This document shows, one piece after another, positions 26,652-32,817 of a stretch of DNA of 32,817 bases. The notes under the pieces were generated by a model. It was not told the DNA's origin. It was given only the letters and a program-made list of their open reading frames with translations, and did no database searches. The stretch covers positions 1 through 32,817 of the forward strand of contig NZ_JAAOLY010000033.1 in the NCBI RefSeq assembly GCF_011601275.1, given 5' to 3'. Source of the DNA: Janthinobacterium lividum. Its GTDB lineage: Bacteria > Pseudomonadota > Gammaproteobacteria > Burkholderiales > Burkholderiaceae_D. Numbering within the stretch: the first letter of the stretch is position 1; each line of letters begins with the position of its first letter. A program made the position numbers and the translations under genes.

Positions 26652-26707
26652 GGACCCGATGATGCCAGGGCGGTGCGAAAGCGCCGCCCTGGCGTGTGTG
26701 CGGGTCC
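26652..26707 (+). other. Very stable aceE-aceF intercistronic hairpin
   Basis: The 94-nt gap between aceE and aceF holds a 13-bp stem (26664-26676 with 26681-26693, one G-T pair) capped by a GAAA tetraloop. An outer stem GGACCC/GGGTCC (26652-26657 with 26702-26707) encloses it. There is no T run, so it is not a terminator. It is placed where it could set the relative stability of the aceE and aceF messages. Confidence 0.75.
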
Positions 26708-26736
26708 ATCTGACAAATAAAATAACGGAGCAAGCT

Positions 26737-28404
26737 ATGAGCATTGTGGAAGTCAAAGTCCCGGATATCGGCGATTTCAAGGAAGTCGAGATCATTGAAC
26801 TGATGGTCAAGCCAGGCGATACGGTCAAGGTCGACCAGTCCCTGATCACGGTCGAATCGGACAAGGCCAGCATGGAAATTCCATCGAGCCACGCCGGTGT
26901 CGTCAAGGAATTGAAAGTCAACGTGGGCGACAAGATCGCCGAAGGTTCGCTGGTGCTGCTGCTGGAAGTGGCGGACGACGCCTCGGCGCCGGCGCCTGCC
27001 GCTGCCGCCCCTGCGCCGGCTGCTGAAGCTGCACCTGCCGCGGCTCCTGCCGCCGCGCCAGCACCAGCCGCCCCTGCCGGCGCGCCGGCCCTGGTGGAAG
27101 TGACCGTGCCCGATATCGGCGACTTCAAGGAAGTCGAAGTCATAGAGCTGATGGTCAAGGTCGGCGACAGCATCAAGGTCGACCAGTCGCTGCTGACGGT
27201 CGAATCGGACAAGGCCAGCATGGAAATTCCATCGAGCCACGCCGGTATCGTCAAGGAATTGAAAGTCAAGGTTGGCGACAAGGTTGCCAAGGGTTCGCTG
27301 GTGCTGGTCGTGGAAACGACGGGTGGCGCTGCCGCCCCTGCCGCCGCGCCAGCGCAAGCCGCCGCAGCACCAGCCGCCGCCGCCGCTTCGGCACCGGCGC
27401 CTGCCTCAGCACCTGCCGCAGCACCTGCCGCTGCCCCTGCCGCCGCTGCAGCTCCTGCCGTCAATGGCAAGCTGGCGCACGCGTCGCCGTCGATCCGCAA
27501 GTTCGCACGCGAACTGGGCGTGGACCTGACCCGCGTGGGCGGTTCCGGTCCGAAGGGCCGCATCACCCAGGAAGACGTGCAGAACTTCGTCAAGGGCGTG
27601 ATGTCGGGTGCTGTCGCCGCGCCGAACGCGCCGGTCGCCAAAGCCGGTTCGGGTGTGGGCCTGGATCTGCTGCCATGGCCGTCGCTGGACTTCAGCAAGT
27701 TCGGCACGACCGAATTGCTGCCGCTGTCGCGCATCAAGAAAATCTCGGGTCCCAACCTGCACCGAAACTGGGTCATGATCCCGCACGTCACGCAGTTCGA
27801 CGAAGCGGACGTGACGGACCTGGAAGCGTTCCGCGTCGACACCAACGCGGCCAATGCGAAGAACAAGGATGCGGCCAAGCTGACCATGCTCGCCTTTGTG
27901 ATCAAGGCCTCCGTCGCCGCGCTGAAGAAATTCCCCGCGTTTAACGCCTCGCTCGACGCCAAGGGCGAGAACCTGATCCTCAAGCAGTACTACAACATCG
28001 GCTTCGCTGCCGACACGCCGAATGGCCTGGTGGTACCGGTGATCAAGGGCGCGGACCAGAAGTCGGTCTCGCAGATCGCCCGCGAAATGACGGAACTGTC
28101 GCTGCAGGCGCGCGAAGGCAAGCTGAAACCAGCCGACATGCAGGGCGCCAGCTTCACGATCTCGTCCCTGGGCGGCATCGGCGGCACGCACTTCACGCCT
28201 ATCGTCAATGCGCCGGAAGTGGCGATCCTGGGTCTGTCGAAAGCCTCGATCAAGCCGGTATGGGATGGCAAGGCCTTCCAGCCACGTTTGATGATGGGCA
28301 CCTCGCTGTCCTACGACCACCGCGTGGTCGATGGCGCGATGGGCGCGCGATTCTCCGTGTACCTCGGCGAAGTCCTGGCCGACATGCGCAAAATTCTGCT
28401 GTAA
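26737..28404 (+). CDS. aceF: Pyruvate dehydrogenase E2, dihydrolipoyl acetyltransferase
   Basis: A 555-residue core subunit. Two lipoyl domains come first (lipoyl lysines K43 and K159, each in ESDKASMEIPS), separated from each other and from the rest by alanine-proline linkers of about 35 and 50 residues. The E1/E3-binding domain is at about 247-288 (HASPSIRKFARELGVDLTRV). The acetyltransferase domain fills the remainder, with the active site SYDHRVVDGA (H528, D532). The E. coli protein has three lipoyl domains; two is common in betaproteobacteria. The ribosome site CGGAG lies 6 nt before the ATG at 26737. The next gene begins 10 nt after its stop. Confidence 0.97.
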   Translation: MSIVEVKVPDIGDFKEVEIIELMVKPGDTVKVDQSLITVESDKASMEIPSSHAGVVKELKVNVGDKIAEGSLVLLLEVADDASAPAPAAAAPAPAAEAAPAAAPAAAPAPAAPAGAPALVEVTVPDIGDFKEVEVIELMVKVGDSIKVDQSLLTVESDKASMEIPSSHAGIVKELKVKVGDKVAKGSLVLVVETTGGAAAPAAAPAQAAAAPAAAAASAPAPASAPAAAPAAAPAAAAAPAVNGKLAHASPSIRKFARELGVDLTRVGGSGPKGRITQEDVQNFVKGVMSGAVAAPNAPVAKAGSGVGLDLLPWPSLDFSKFGTTELLPLSRIKKISGPNLHRNWVMIPHVTQFDEADVTDLEAFRVDTNAANAKNKDAAKLTMLAFVIKASVAALKKFPAFNASLDAKGENLILKQYYNIGFAADTPNGLVVPVIKGADQKSVSQIAREMTELSLQAREGKLKPADMQGASFTISSLGGIGGTHFTPIVNAPEVAILGLSKASIKPVWDGKAFQPRLMMGTSLSYDHRVVDGAMGARFSVYLGEVLADMRKILL

Positions 28405-28414
28405 GGAGCAATTG

Positions 28415-30199
28415 ATGAGCACAGTAGAGGTAAAAGTACCGAATATCGGCGACTTCAAGGAAGTCGAAGTCATCGAGCTGATGGTCAAGGTCGGCGACAC
28501 CATCAAGGTGGACCAGTCCCTGGTCACGGTCGAATCGGACAAGGCCAGCATGGAGATTCCATCGACCCACGCGGGCGTCGTCAAGGAATTGAAAGTCAAG
28601 ATTGGCGACAAGATCGCCGAAGGCAGCGCACTGCTGGTGGTGGAAGCGTCGGAAGGCGCTGCTGCTCCCGCAGCCGCACCGGCGGCCGCTCCCGCGCCTG
28701 CGGCGGCAGCTCCGGCAGCGGCGGCACCAGCTGCAGCCGTTGCCGCCATCCCGGCCGGCAATTACAGCGGCCAGGTCGATATCGACGTCGACATGATGGT
28801 ATTGGGCGGCGGTCCTGGCGGCTATTCGGCGGCGTTCCGCGCGGCCGACCTGGGCATGTCGACGGTCATCGTCGAGCGCTACGCCACCTTGGGCGGCGTG
28901 TGCCTGAACGTGGGCTGCATTCCGTCGAAAGCGCTGCTGCACGTGGCCTCCGTCATCGATGAAACGGCGCACATGTCCAACACGGGCGTGACGTTTGCCA
29001 AGCCGACCATCGACATCGACCAGGTACGCAAGTACAAGGAAGGCGTGATCTCGAACATGACGGGCGGTCTGGCCGGCATGGCCAAGGCGCGCAAGACGCA
29101 AGTGGTCACGGGCGTGGGCCAGTTCCTCTCCGCCAACCACATCGAAGTGACGGCAGGCGACGGCTCGAAAAAAGTCGTGCAGTTCAAGCAAGCCATCATC
29201 GCCGCCGGTTCGTCCGTGGTGAAGCTGCCCTTCGTGCCGGAAGATCCGCGCATCGTCGATTCGACCGGTGCGCTGGAATTGCGCCAGATCCCGAAGCGCA
29301 TGCTGGTCATCGGCGGCGGCATCATCGGCCTGGAAATGGCGACCGTCTATTCCACGTTCGGCGCGCGCATCGACGTGGTCGAAATGATGGATGGCCTGAT
29401 GCAGGGCGCGGACCGCGACGCCGTCAAGGTGTGGCAGAAGTTCAACGAGAAGCGCTTCGACAACATCATGACCAAGACCAAGACGGTGGCCGTCGAGGCT
29501 CTGCCGGAAGGCATCAAGGTCACGTTCGAAGCAGCTGAAGCAGGTGCTACCGCACCGGCGCCACAGATCTACGACCTGGTGCTGGTGGCCGTGGGCCGCA
29601 GCCCGAACGGCAAGAAGCTGGCCGCCGACAAGGCGGGCGTGCAAGTGACGGATCGCGGTTTCATCAACGTCGACAGCCAGATGCGCACCAACGTGCCGAA
29701 CATCTTCGCCATCGGCGATTTGGTCGGCCAGCCGATGCTGGCGCACAAGGCCGTGCATGAAGCCCACGTGGCTGCCGAAGCGGCATCCGGCCAGAAGTCG
29801 CACTTCGACGTCAAGGTGATCCCGTCTGTCGCCTACACGGATCCGGAAGTGGCATGGGCCGGCATTACGGAAGACGAAGCGAAAGCCAAGGGCATCAAGG
29901 TCGAGAAGGGCCACTTCCCATGGGCAGCTTCCGGCCGCGCCGTGGCCAATGGCCGCGCCGAAGGCTTCACCAAGCTGCTGTTCGACGCTGAAACGCATCG
30001 CATCATCGGCGGCACCATCGTCGGCACGCATGCGGGCGACATGATTGGTGAAATCGCGCTGGCCATCGAAATGGGCTGCGACGGCACCGACATCGGCAAG
30101 ACCATCCACCCGCATCCAACGCTGGGCGAGTCGATCGGTATGGCCGCCGAGGTATACGAAGGCGTGTGCACGGACTTGCCGCCGCCGCGCAAGCGCTGA
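28415..30199 (+). CDS. lpdA: Dihydrolipoyl dehydrogenase (E3) with N-terminal lipoyl domain
   Basis: A 594-residue flavoenzyme that re-oxidises dihydrolipoamide with NAD. It begins with a full lipoyl domain (K43 in ESDKASMEIPS) nearly identical to those of AceF, then an alanine-proline linker (about 80-115), then the E3 body. The FAD loop is GGGPGGYSAAFRAADLG (131-147), the redox disulfide is C163/C168 in GGVCLNVGCIPSK, the NAD loop is GGGIIGLEMATVYSTFG, and the catalytic pair is H567/E572 in HPHPTLGES. The ribosome site AAGGAG overlaps the aceF stop. The lipoyl-E3 fusion is known in this group and in Neisseria. Confidence 0.97.
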   Translation: MSTVEVKVPNIGDFKEVEVIELMVKVGDTIKVDQSLVTVESDKASMEIPSTHAGVVKELKVKIGDKIAEGSALLVVEASEGAAAPAAAPAAAPAPAAAAPAAAAPAAAVAAIPAGNYSGQVDIDVDMMVLGGGPGGYSAAFRAADLGMSTVIVERYATLGGVCLNVGCIPSKALLHVASVIDETAHMSNTGVTFAKPTIDIDQVRKYKEGVISNMTGGLAGMAKARKTQVVTGVGQFLSANHIEVTAGDGSKKVVQFKQAIIAAGSSVVKLPFVPEDPRIVDSTGALELRQIPKRMLVIGGGIIGLEMATVYSTFGARIDVVEMMDGLMQGADRDAVKVWQKFNEKRFDNIMTKTKTVAVEALPEGIKVTFEAAEAGATAPAPQIYDLVLVAVGRSPNGKKLAADKAGVQVTDRGFINVDSQMRTNVPNIFAIGDLVGQPMLAHKAVHEAHVAAEAASGQKSHFDVKVIPSVAYTDPEVAWAGITEDEAKAKGIKVEKGHFPWAASGRAVANGRAEGFTKLLFDAETHRIIGGTIVGTHAGDMIGEIALAIEMGCDGTDIGKTIHPHPTLGESIGMAAEVYEGVCTDLPPPRKR

Positions 30200-30224
30200 T
30201 GTCGTAGCGCTATGTCGTAACACT

Positions 30225-30255
30225 AAAAACCCCGCAAGCGATTGCGGGGTTTTTT
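30225..30255 (+). terminator. Intrinsic terminator of the aceE-aceF-lpdA operon
   Basis: A 13-bp stem (AAAAACCCCGCAA with TTGCGGGGTTTTT) around a GCGA loop, ending in T. It lies 25 nt after the lpdA stop. Confidence 0.93.
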
Positions 30256-30263
30256 ACTATCCA

Positions 30264-30470
30264 ACCATCGCCGGCACGCACGCCGGCGACAGGTGAACGA
30301 TGGAGCGGCGAGATTGCGCTGGCCATCGAATTGGGCTGCGACGGCACCGACATCGGCAAGACCATTCACCCGCACCCGACCCTGGGCGAGTCGATCGGCA
30401 GTTTGGCAAAAGCGCGCCGAACTGTACGAAGGCGTGTGCACGGACTTGCCGCCGCCGCGCAAGCGCTGAT
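30264..30470 (+). pseudogene. Decayed duplicate of the lpdA 3' end
   Basis: This 207-nt stretch is a partial copy of lpdA 30014-30200 (187 nt). The last 46 nt, from TACGAAGGCG to the stop codon, are identical, as is a 28-nt block in the middle. Elsewhere it differs by base changes and by two net insertions of 10 nt each (near 30291-30310 and 30400-30410), which break the reading frame. It has no start of its own and cannot encode an enzyme. It lies between two intrinsic terminators. It is either the remnant of an lpdA duplication or the old 3' end left behind after a recombination event. Confidence 0.88.
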
Positions 30471-30491
30471 AAAGAGTTAACTTTCAGTATG

Positions 30492-30521
30492 AAAAACCGG
30501 GCCATGTTCCCGGTTTTTTTT
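30492..30521 (+). terminator. Second terminator, after the lpdA remnant
   Basis: A 10-bp stem (AAAAACCGGG with CCCGGTTTTT) around a 7-nt loop, then more T. It follows the duplicated lpdA end by about 20 nt and may be the original operon terminator. Confidence 0.9.
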
Positions 30522-30609
30522 ATTTCCCTTGACCTGCGGTATGGTAAAACGTGGTGTGGCGGGGTCTTGTGAAAATTGGTGAGTATTGCCGTGTGGAAAA
30601 AGTGGCAGA

Positions 30610-30729
30610 ATGGAGGTCTGTAACCATGTTTTTCTTTTGCTTCGACGGAAGCGTGTGATTTTTCCAGGAATGTTGCCAGCGTGGGATACGGTCAAATTCC
30701 GCTGTACTGAGAGAGCTTTGCAACGATGA
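30610..30729 (+). CDS. Possible 39-residue upstream ORF
   Basis: An open frame ATG to TGA whose stop overlaps the start of the next gene (ATGA at 30726-30729). It encodes a basic peptide that begins MEVCNHVFLLLRRKRV. The ribosome site before it is weak and it resembles nothing I know. The overlap suggests translational coupling, but it may be chance. The rest of 30522-30725 shows no clear promoter; TTGACC at 30529-30534 has no good partner. Confidence 0.25.
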   Translation: MEVCNHVFLLLRRKRVIFPGMLPAWDTVKFRCTERALQR

Positions 30730-31901
30730 AAAAATTTACCGCCCTTCATATTGCCGATGTCCGCTTGCGCCGGGCCGATGAGCAAGAGCAAGCCGTGATG
30801 CTGCATGCCTTGTACCAGGACGTGGCCGCTATCCTGGCGGCGGGCAAGCGGATCGATGCGATTTTCTTCACGGGGCAGCTGGTGGCGCCCGACGCCTGTG
30901 CTGGCACGACCCCCGTGTACGTCTACGAATACTTCCTGCGCCCCTTGCTGCAGGCGGCCAGCTTGCCCGGCGCGCGTTTCTACCTGGTGCCGGGCAGCCG
31001 CGCGCAGGGTGTCGCGGCTGCGGCGCTGGGCAATGCCGGCTTCAGTTTTTTCTCCGCCGACGAGCACGCCAGTGCCGAGCAGCGCGCGCACTACAAGAAT
31101 ATCCACGCCGTGTTCCATGGCCACCAGCATACGGGCGATGCCAGTTCACTGATGAAGTCGCTGGGTATCCTGTTCAAGAGCAATCCCGGCAGCCTGTACG
31201 GTGCGAATGGCCAGATGGCGGCGTTTTCCGTGCTCGAGTTCGGCACGGGCGAGGCCGCGGCCGATGGCTGCAGGGCGGGCACGCAGTGGACGGTGTCTCT
31301 GCGCGAGTTCGATGACGTGAGCAAGAATTTCGCCCTGTCGGTGCTGTACACGCCGAATGGCCAGGAAACGGGGCAGGTGGATGCCGAATATGTGTTTGCC
31401 ACTTTGCTGCCGCAGCTGGCAGGTGAGCGCGGCTATCTCGATGGCTTGCTGGGCAAGGCGGGCGCGCGGCAGCGCGTGGACGCCTGCGTGGCTGCCGATG
31501 CGCGCGAATTCCTGATCGAGCTGGCCTTCGTGATGTTCGAAGCCAAGAGCATGTTCCTCAACGAGGCGGAACTGGAACGCTTTGCCAGCGACTATTGCGG
31601 CGTGAAGGGCTGGAGCATGGAGTCCGGGGATTGGCTGGCGCCGTTGTATGCGCATGGCTTGCTGCTGCGGGCCGATGGCCAGGTGGCGTTTTCCTTCGAT
31701 TATTTCCGCACATATTTCCTGGCACAACGCTTTGAAACCTCGTTTGACCTGATGCGCTATGGCCCGGACCGCTACGATGGAAGTGAGTCTTCACTTAGTG
31801 TCCATGGCGCGTCGGCGGCCCAGCCTTTCCTGCGCGCGCTGGGCTTGAGCGATGAACACGCCAAAGCGGCGCTGCCGGAAGACTGCAGCCGCCCCAGCTG
31901 A
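30726..31901 (+). CDS. Degenerate metallophosphoesterase with STAND-like tail
   Basis: A 391-residue protein I cannot assign to a named family. Residues 1-200 follow the layout of calcineurin-like phosphoesterases: LHIADVR at 7-13 (usually DxH), FTGQL at 48-52 (usually GD), VPGSRA at 88-93 (usually GNHD) and HGHQH at 131-135 (intact GHxH). Several metal ligands are thus replaced (H to R, D to Q, NH to SR), so the domain is probably inactive. NPGSLYG followed by AAFSVLEF matches the usual end of such domains in phosphoesterase-STAND fusions. Residues 260-345 are helical, with GLLLRADGQVAFSFDYFRTY, then FLAQRF, similar to the segment that follows the NTPase in NACHT/STAND proteins; no P-loop is present. 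The ATG overlaps a short upstream ORF. The domain reading is inference. Confidence 0.7.
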   Translation: MKKFTALHIADVRLRRADEQEQAVMLHALYQDVAAILAAGKRIDAIFFTGQLVAPDACAGTTPVYVYEYFLRPLLQAASLPGARFYLVPGSRAQGVAAAALGNAGFSFFSADEHASAEQRAHYKNIHAVFHGHQHTGDASSLMKSLGILFKSNPGSLYGANGQMAAFSVLEFGTGEAAADGCRAGTQWTVSLREFDDVSKNFALSVLYTPNGQETGQVDAEYVFATLLPQLAGERGYLDGLLGKAGARQRVDACVAADAREFLIELAFVMFEAKSMFLNEAELERFASDYCGVKGWSMESGDWLAPLYAHGLLLRADGQVAFSFDYFRTYFLAQRFETSFDLMRYGPDRYDGSESSLSVHGASAAQPFLRALGLSDEHAKAALPEDCSRPS

Positions 31902-31909
31902 CCCGCGCG

Positions 31910-32629
31910 TCAGTCCGCCAGCGGCTGGCGCAGGGTGCCGTGCAGGAACAGGTCGAGACTGACGGCCACCTTGGCGCGCAATTGCGCCACGTCCGGTTGT
32001 GCCGGTGGCGGAAACAGCAGGCGCGACATCTGGTCGCCCAGCAGGCAATTGAGCAGGTGCAGCGACAGCATGGCCGGCGCCAGTTCCGCGCGAAACAGGG
32101 GCGCGATATCGGGGCGGCTGAAAAACCTCGTCAGCATCTCGCGTGTCTGTCCCGGTCCCACCTTGTAAAACGTTTCCGCCAGTTCCGGGTGCGTGGCCGC
32201 CTCGGCCACCACCATGCGATTGAGGCGGATGGCCGCCGGCATGGTGACGAGCTGCACGAACAGCAGGCCGAACTCGCCCAGGATGGTGGGCAGGGGGCGC
32301 ATATCCGTTTCCAGCGCCGGCATGGTCGAGAAATAGGCGGCGCGGCGCAGTTCCACCACGGCATTGAACAAGCCCGACTTGCCGCCAAATTTCACATAAA
32401 TCGTGCGTACGGCCACATGGGCTTCCCGGGCGATCATTTCCAGGCTGACCTTTCCATACCCTTTTTCCAGAAACAGGCAGCCAGCCGTGTGCAGCAGGTT
32501 GTCCATGCGCGCTTCCATGTCGGCAGCGCGCGGCCGGCCGGCTGGCTTGCCGCAGCAGGAAAGCTCCTGGGCGTCGTCGCCGGATTCTTTATCGGTAGGC
32601 AAGGTATCGCTGAGGCCGGGATCGGACAT
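31910..32629 (-). CDS. TetR-family repressor, AefR-like
   Basis: A 239-residue regulator. A disordered head of about 40 residues (SCCGKPAGRPRAADMEARMD) precedes the TetR helix-turn-helix (LEKGYGKVSLEMIAREAHVA, then VRTIYVKFGGKSGLFNAVV). The C-terminal ligand domain has the AefR-type pattern (RLNRMVVAEAATHPELAETF, then YKVGPGQTREML). It probably represses its own gene and the divergent gene at 32774 through the palindrome between them. Such pairs usually control an RND-type efflux pump. The stop lies 8 bp from the stop of the convergent gene. Confidence 0.93.
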   Translation of the reverse strand: MSDPGLSDTLPTDKESGDDAQELSCCGKPAGRPRAADMEARMDNLLHTAGCLFLEKGYGKVSLEMIAREAHVAVRTIYVKFGGKSGLFNAVVELRRAAYFSTMPALETDMRPLPTILGEFGLLFVQLVTMPAAIRLNRMVVAEAATHPELAETFYKVGPGQTREMLTRFFSRPDIAPLFRAELAPAMLSLHLLNCLLGDQMSRLLFPPPAQPDVAQLRAKVAVSLDLFLHGTLRQPLAD

Positions 32630-32672
32630 GGTCTGGGTCTCTTTACAAGTTGGAAGGTAAGTGATGGCTCAC

Positions 32673-32701
32673 ACTGTAGTGCAAATTAAAATGAAATGCA
32701 A
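32673..32701 (-). promoter_or_regulatory. tetR promoter
   Basis: On the minus strand TTGCAT (32701-32696) and TACAGT (32678-32673) are 17 bp apart. The -35 lies inside the TetR palindrome, which predicts autorepression. Confidence 0.6.
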
Positions 32702-32712
32702 TCGTTTCATTT
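32689..32712. promoter_or_regulatory. Palindromic TetR operator
   Basis: AAATGAAA-N8-TTTCATTT, perfect 8-bp arms over 24 bp. It covers the tetR -35 and ends 1 bp before the -35 of the rightward promoter. A third half-site TTTCATTT occurs at 32755-32762, after the rightward -10. Confidence 0.8.
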
Positions 32713-32713
32713 C

Positions 32714-32742
32714 TTGACTTTGGCTTTTCTTTGCCCAATAAT
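32714..32742 (+). promoter_or_regulatory. Promoter of the gene at the right edge
   Basis: TTGACT (32714-32719, 5/6) and AATAAT (32737-32742, 5/6) with 17 bp between. The start should be near 32749. Confidence 0.75.
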
Positions 32743-32773
32743 GAACCTATATCATTTCATTTCCGGAGCGAGT

Positions 32774-32817
32774 ATGTCCAACCAGCCAGGCCAAGCAGAG
32801 CACAAAGTGCTGAGCGC
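32774..32817 (+). CDS. Start of a gene divergent from tetR, cut by the window edge
   Basis: Only the first 14 codons are inside the window (MSNQPGQAEHKVLS). GGAG lies 6 nt before the ATG. The context, a divergent AefR-like TetR gene with a shared operator, suggests a periplasmic adaptor subunit of an RND efflux pump, but the sequence seen is too short to show it. Confidence 0.6.
   Translation, partial: MSNQPGQAEHKVLS

Noticed and set aside
27001..27460. Alanine-proline repeats considered as a tandem repeat or CRISPR-like array
   Set aside because: They are the flexible linkers of AceF and Lpd; there are no regular spacers.
23949..27983. A 1344-codon open frame on the minus strand antisense to aceE and aceF
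   Set aside because: It is an antisense shadow of high-GC coding sequence. Its protein has alanine-serine-rich and arginine-rich low complexity and no recognisable domain, while the plus strand encodes clear enzymes.
28250..30223. A 657-codon open frame antisense to lpdA
   Set aside because: It is a histidine- and arginine-rich shadow without domains.

Overview
The window reads as chromosomal DNA of a high-GC betaproteobacterium, most likely Oxalobacteraceae close to Janthinobacterium (an inference from gene content and protein style, not from a search). Supporting signs are an aceE-aceF-lpdA pyruvate dehydrogenase operon whose lpdA carries its own lipoyl domain, a groES-groEL operon with both a CIRCE operator and a heat-shock-type promoter, and a zapB-like/zapA/6S RNA cluster. 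Most of the window is housekeeping; no CRISPR array, tRNA, rRNA, insertion sequence or prophage was seen.

Layout, left to right. 1-2340: a FecI-like ECF sigma gene (minus) under a strong Fur box, and phosphoglucomutase (plus). 2357-5131: three minus-strand genes, a POT peptide transporter, a GNAT acetyltransferase and a membrane-anchored protein of unknown function. 5223-7641: groES-groEL (minus) with a terminator, a 240-nt leader, CIRCE and a promoter. 7812-10144 (plus): a secreted protein made of two repeated units, a small coiled-coil gene overlapping zapA, 6S RNA, and an EVE-domain gene. 10141-13620 (minus): a membrane diguanylate cyclase, lgt, and a LysR regulator divergent from ilvD (13791-15656, plus). 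15880-18208: a cytochrome c, an NAD(P)-binding epimerase-like gene (minus) and a divergent LysR gene. 18201-23402 (minus): a branched-chain amino acid binding protein, then folD-prlC-holC and a small gene that looks like one operon. 23788-30521 (plus): the pyruvate dehydrogenase operon with two candidate operator sites at its promoter, a very stable aceE-aceF intercistronic hairpin, a terminator, and after it a decayed second copy of the lpdA 3' end with its own terminator. 30610-32817: an orphan protein that looks like a catalytically dead metallophosphoesterase joined to a STAND/NACHT-like tail, then a TetR regulator facing a gene that begins at the right edge, with a clear palindromic operator between them.

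How the genes work together. AceE, AceF and Lpd form the complex that turns pyruvate into acetyl-CoA. ZapA and the coiled-coil protein probably act at the division septum. FolD, PrlC and HolC share a transcription unit without an obvious functional link. The TetR pair is a standard self-regulated repressor and target arrangement.

I found no clearly new multi-gene system. The best leads are the orphan metallophosphoesterase/STAND-like protein (30726-31901), the lpdA tail remnant between two terminators (30264-30470), the paired palindromes at the aceE promoter (23788-23824), and three genes whose promoter geometry predicts leaderless or nearly leaderless mRNAs.
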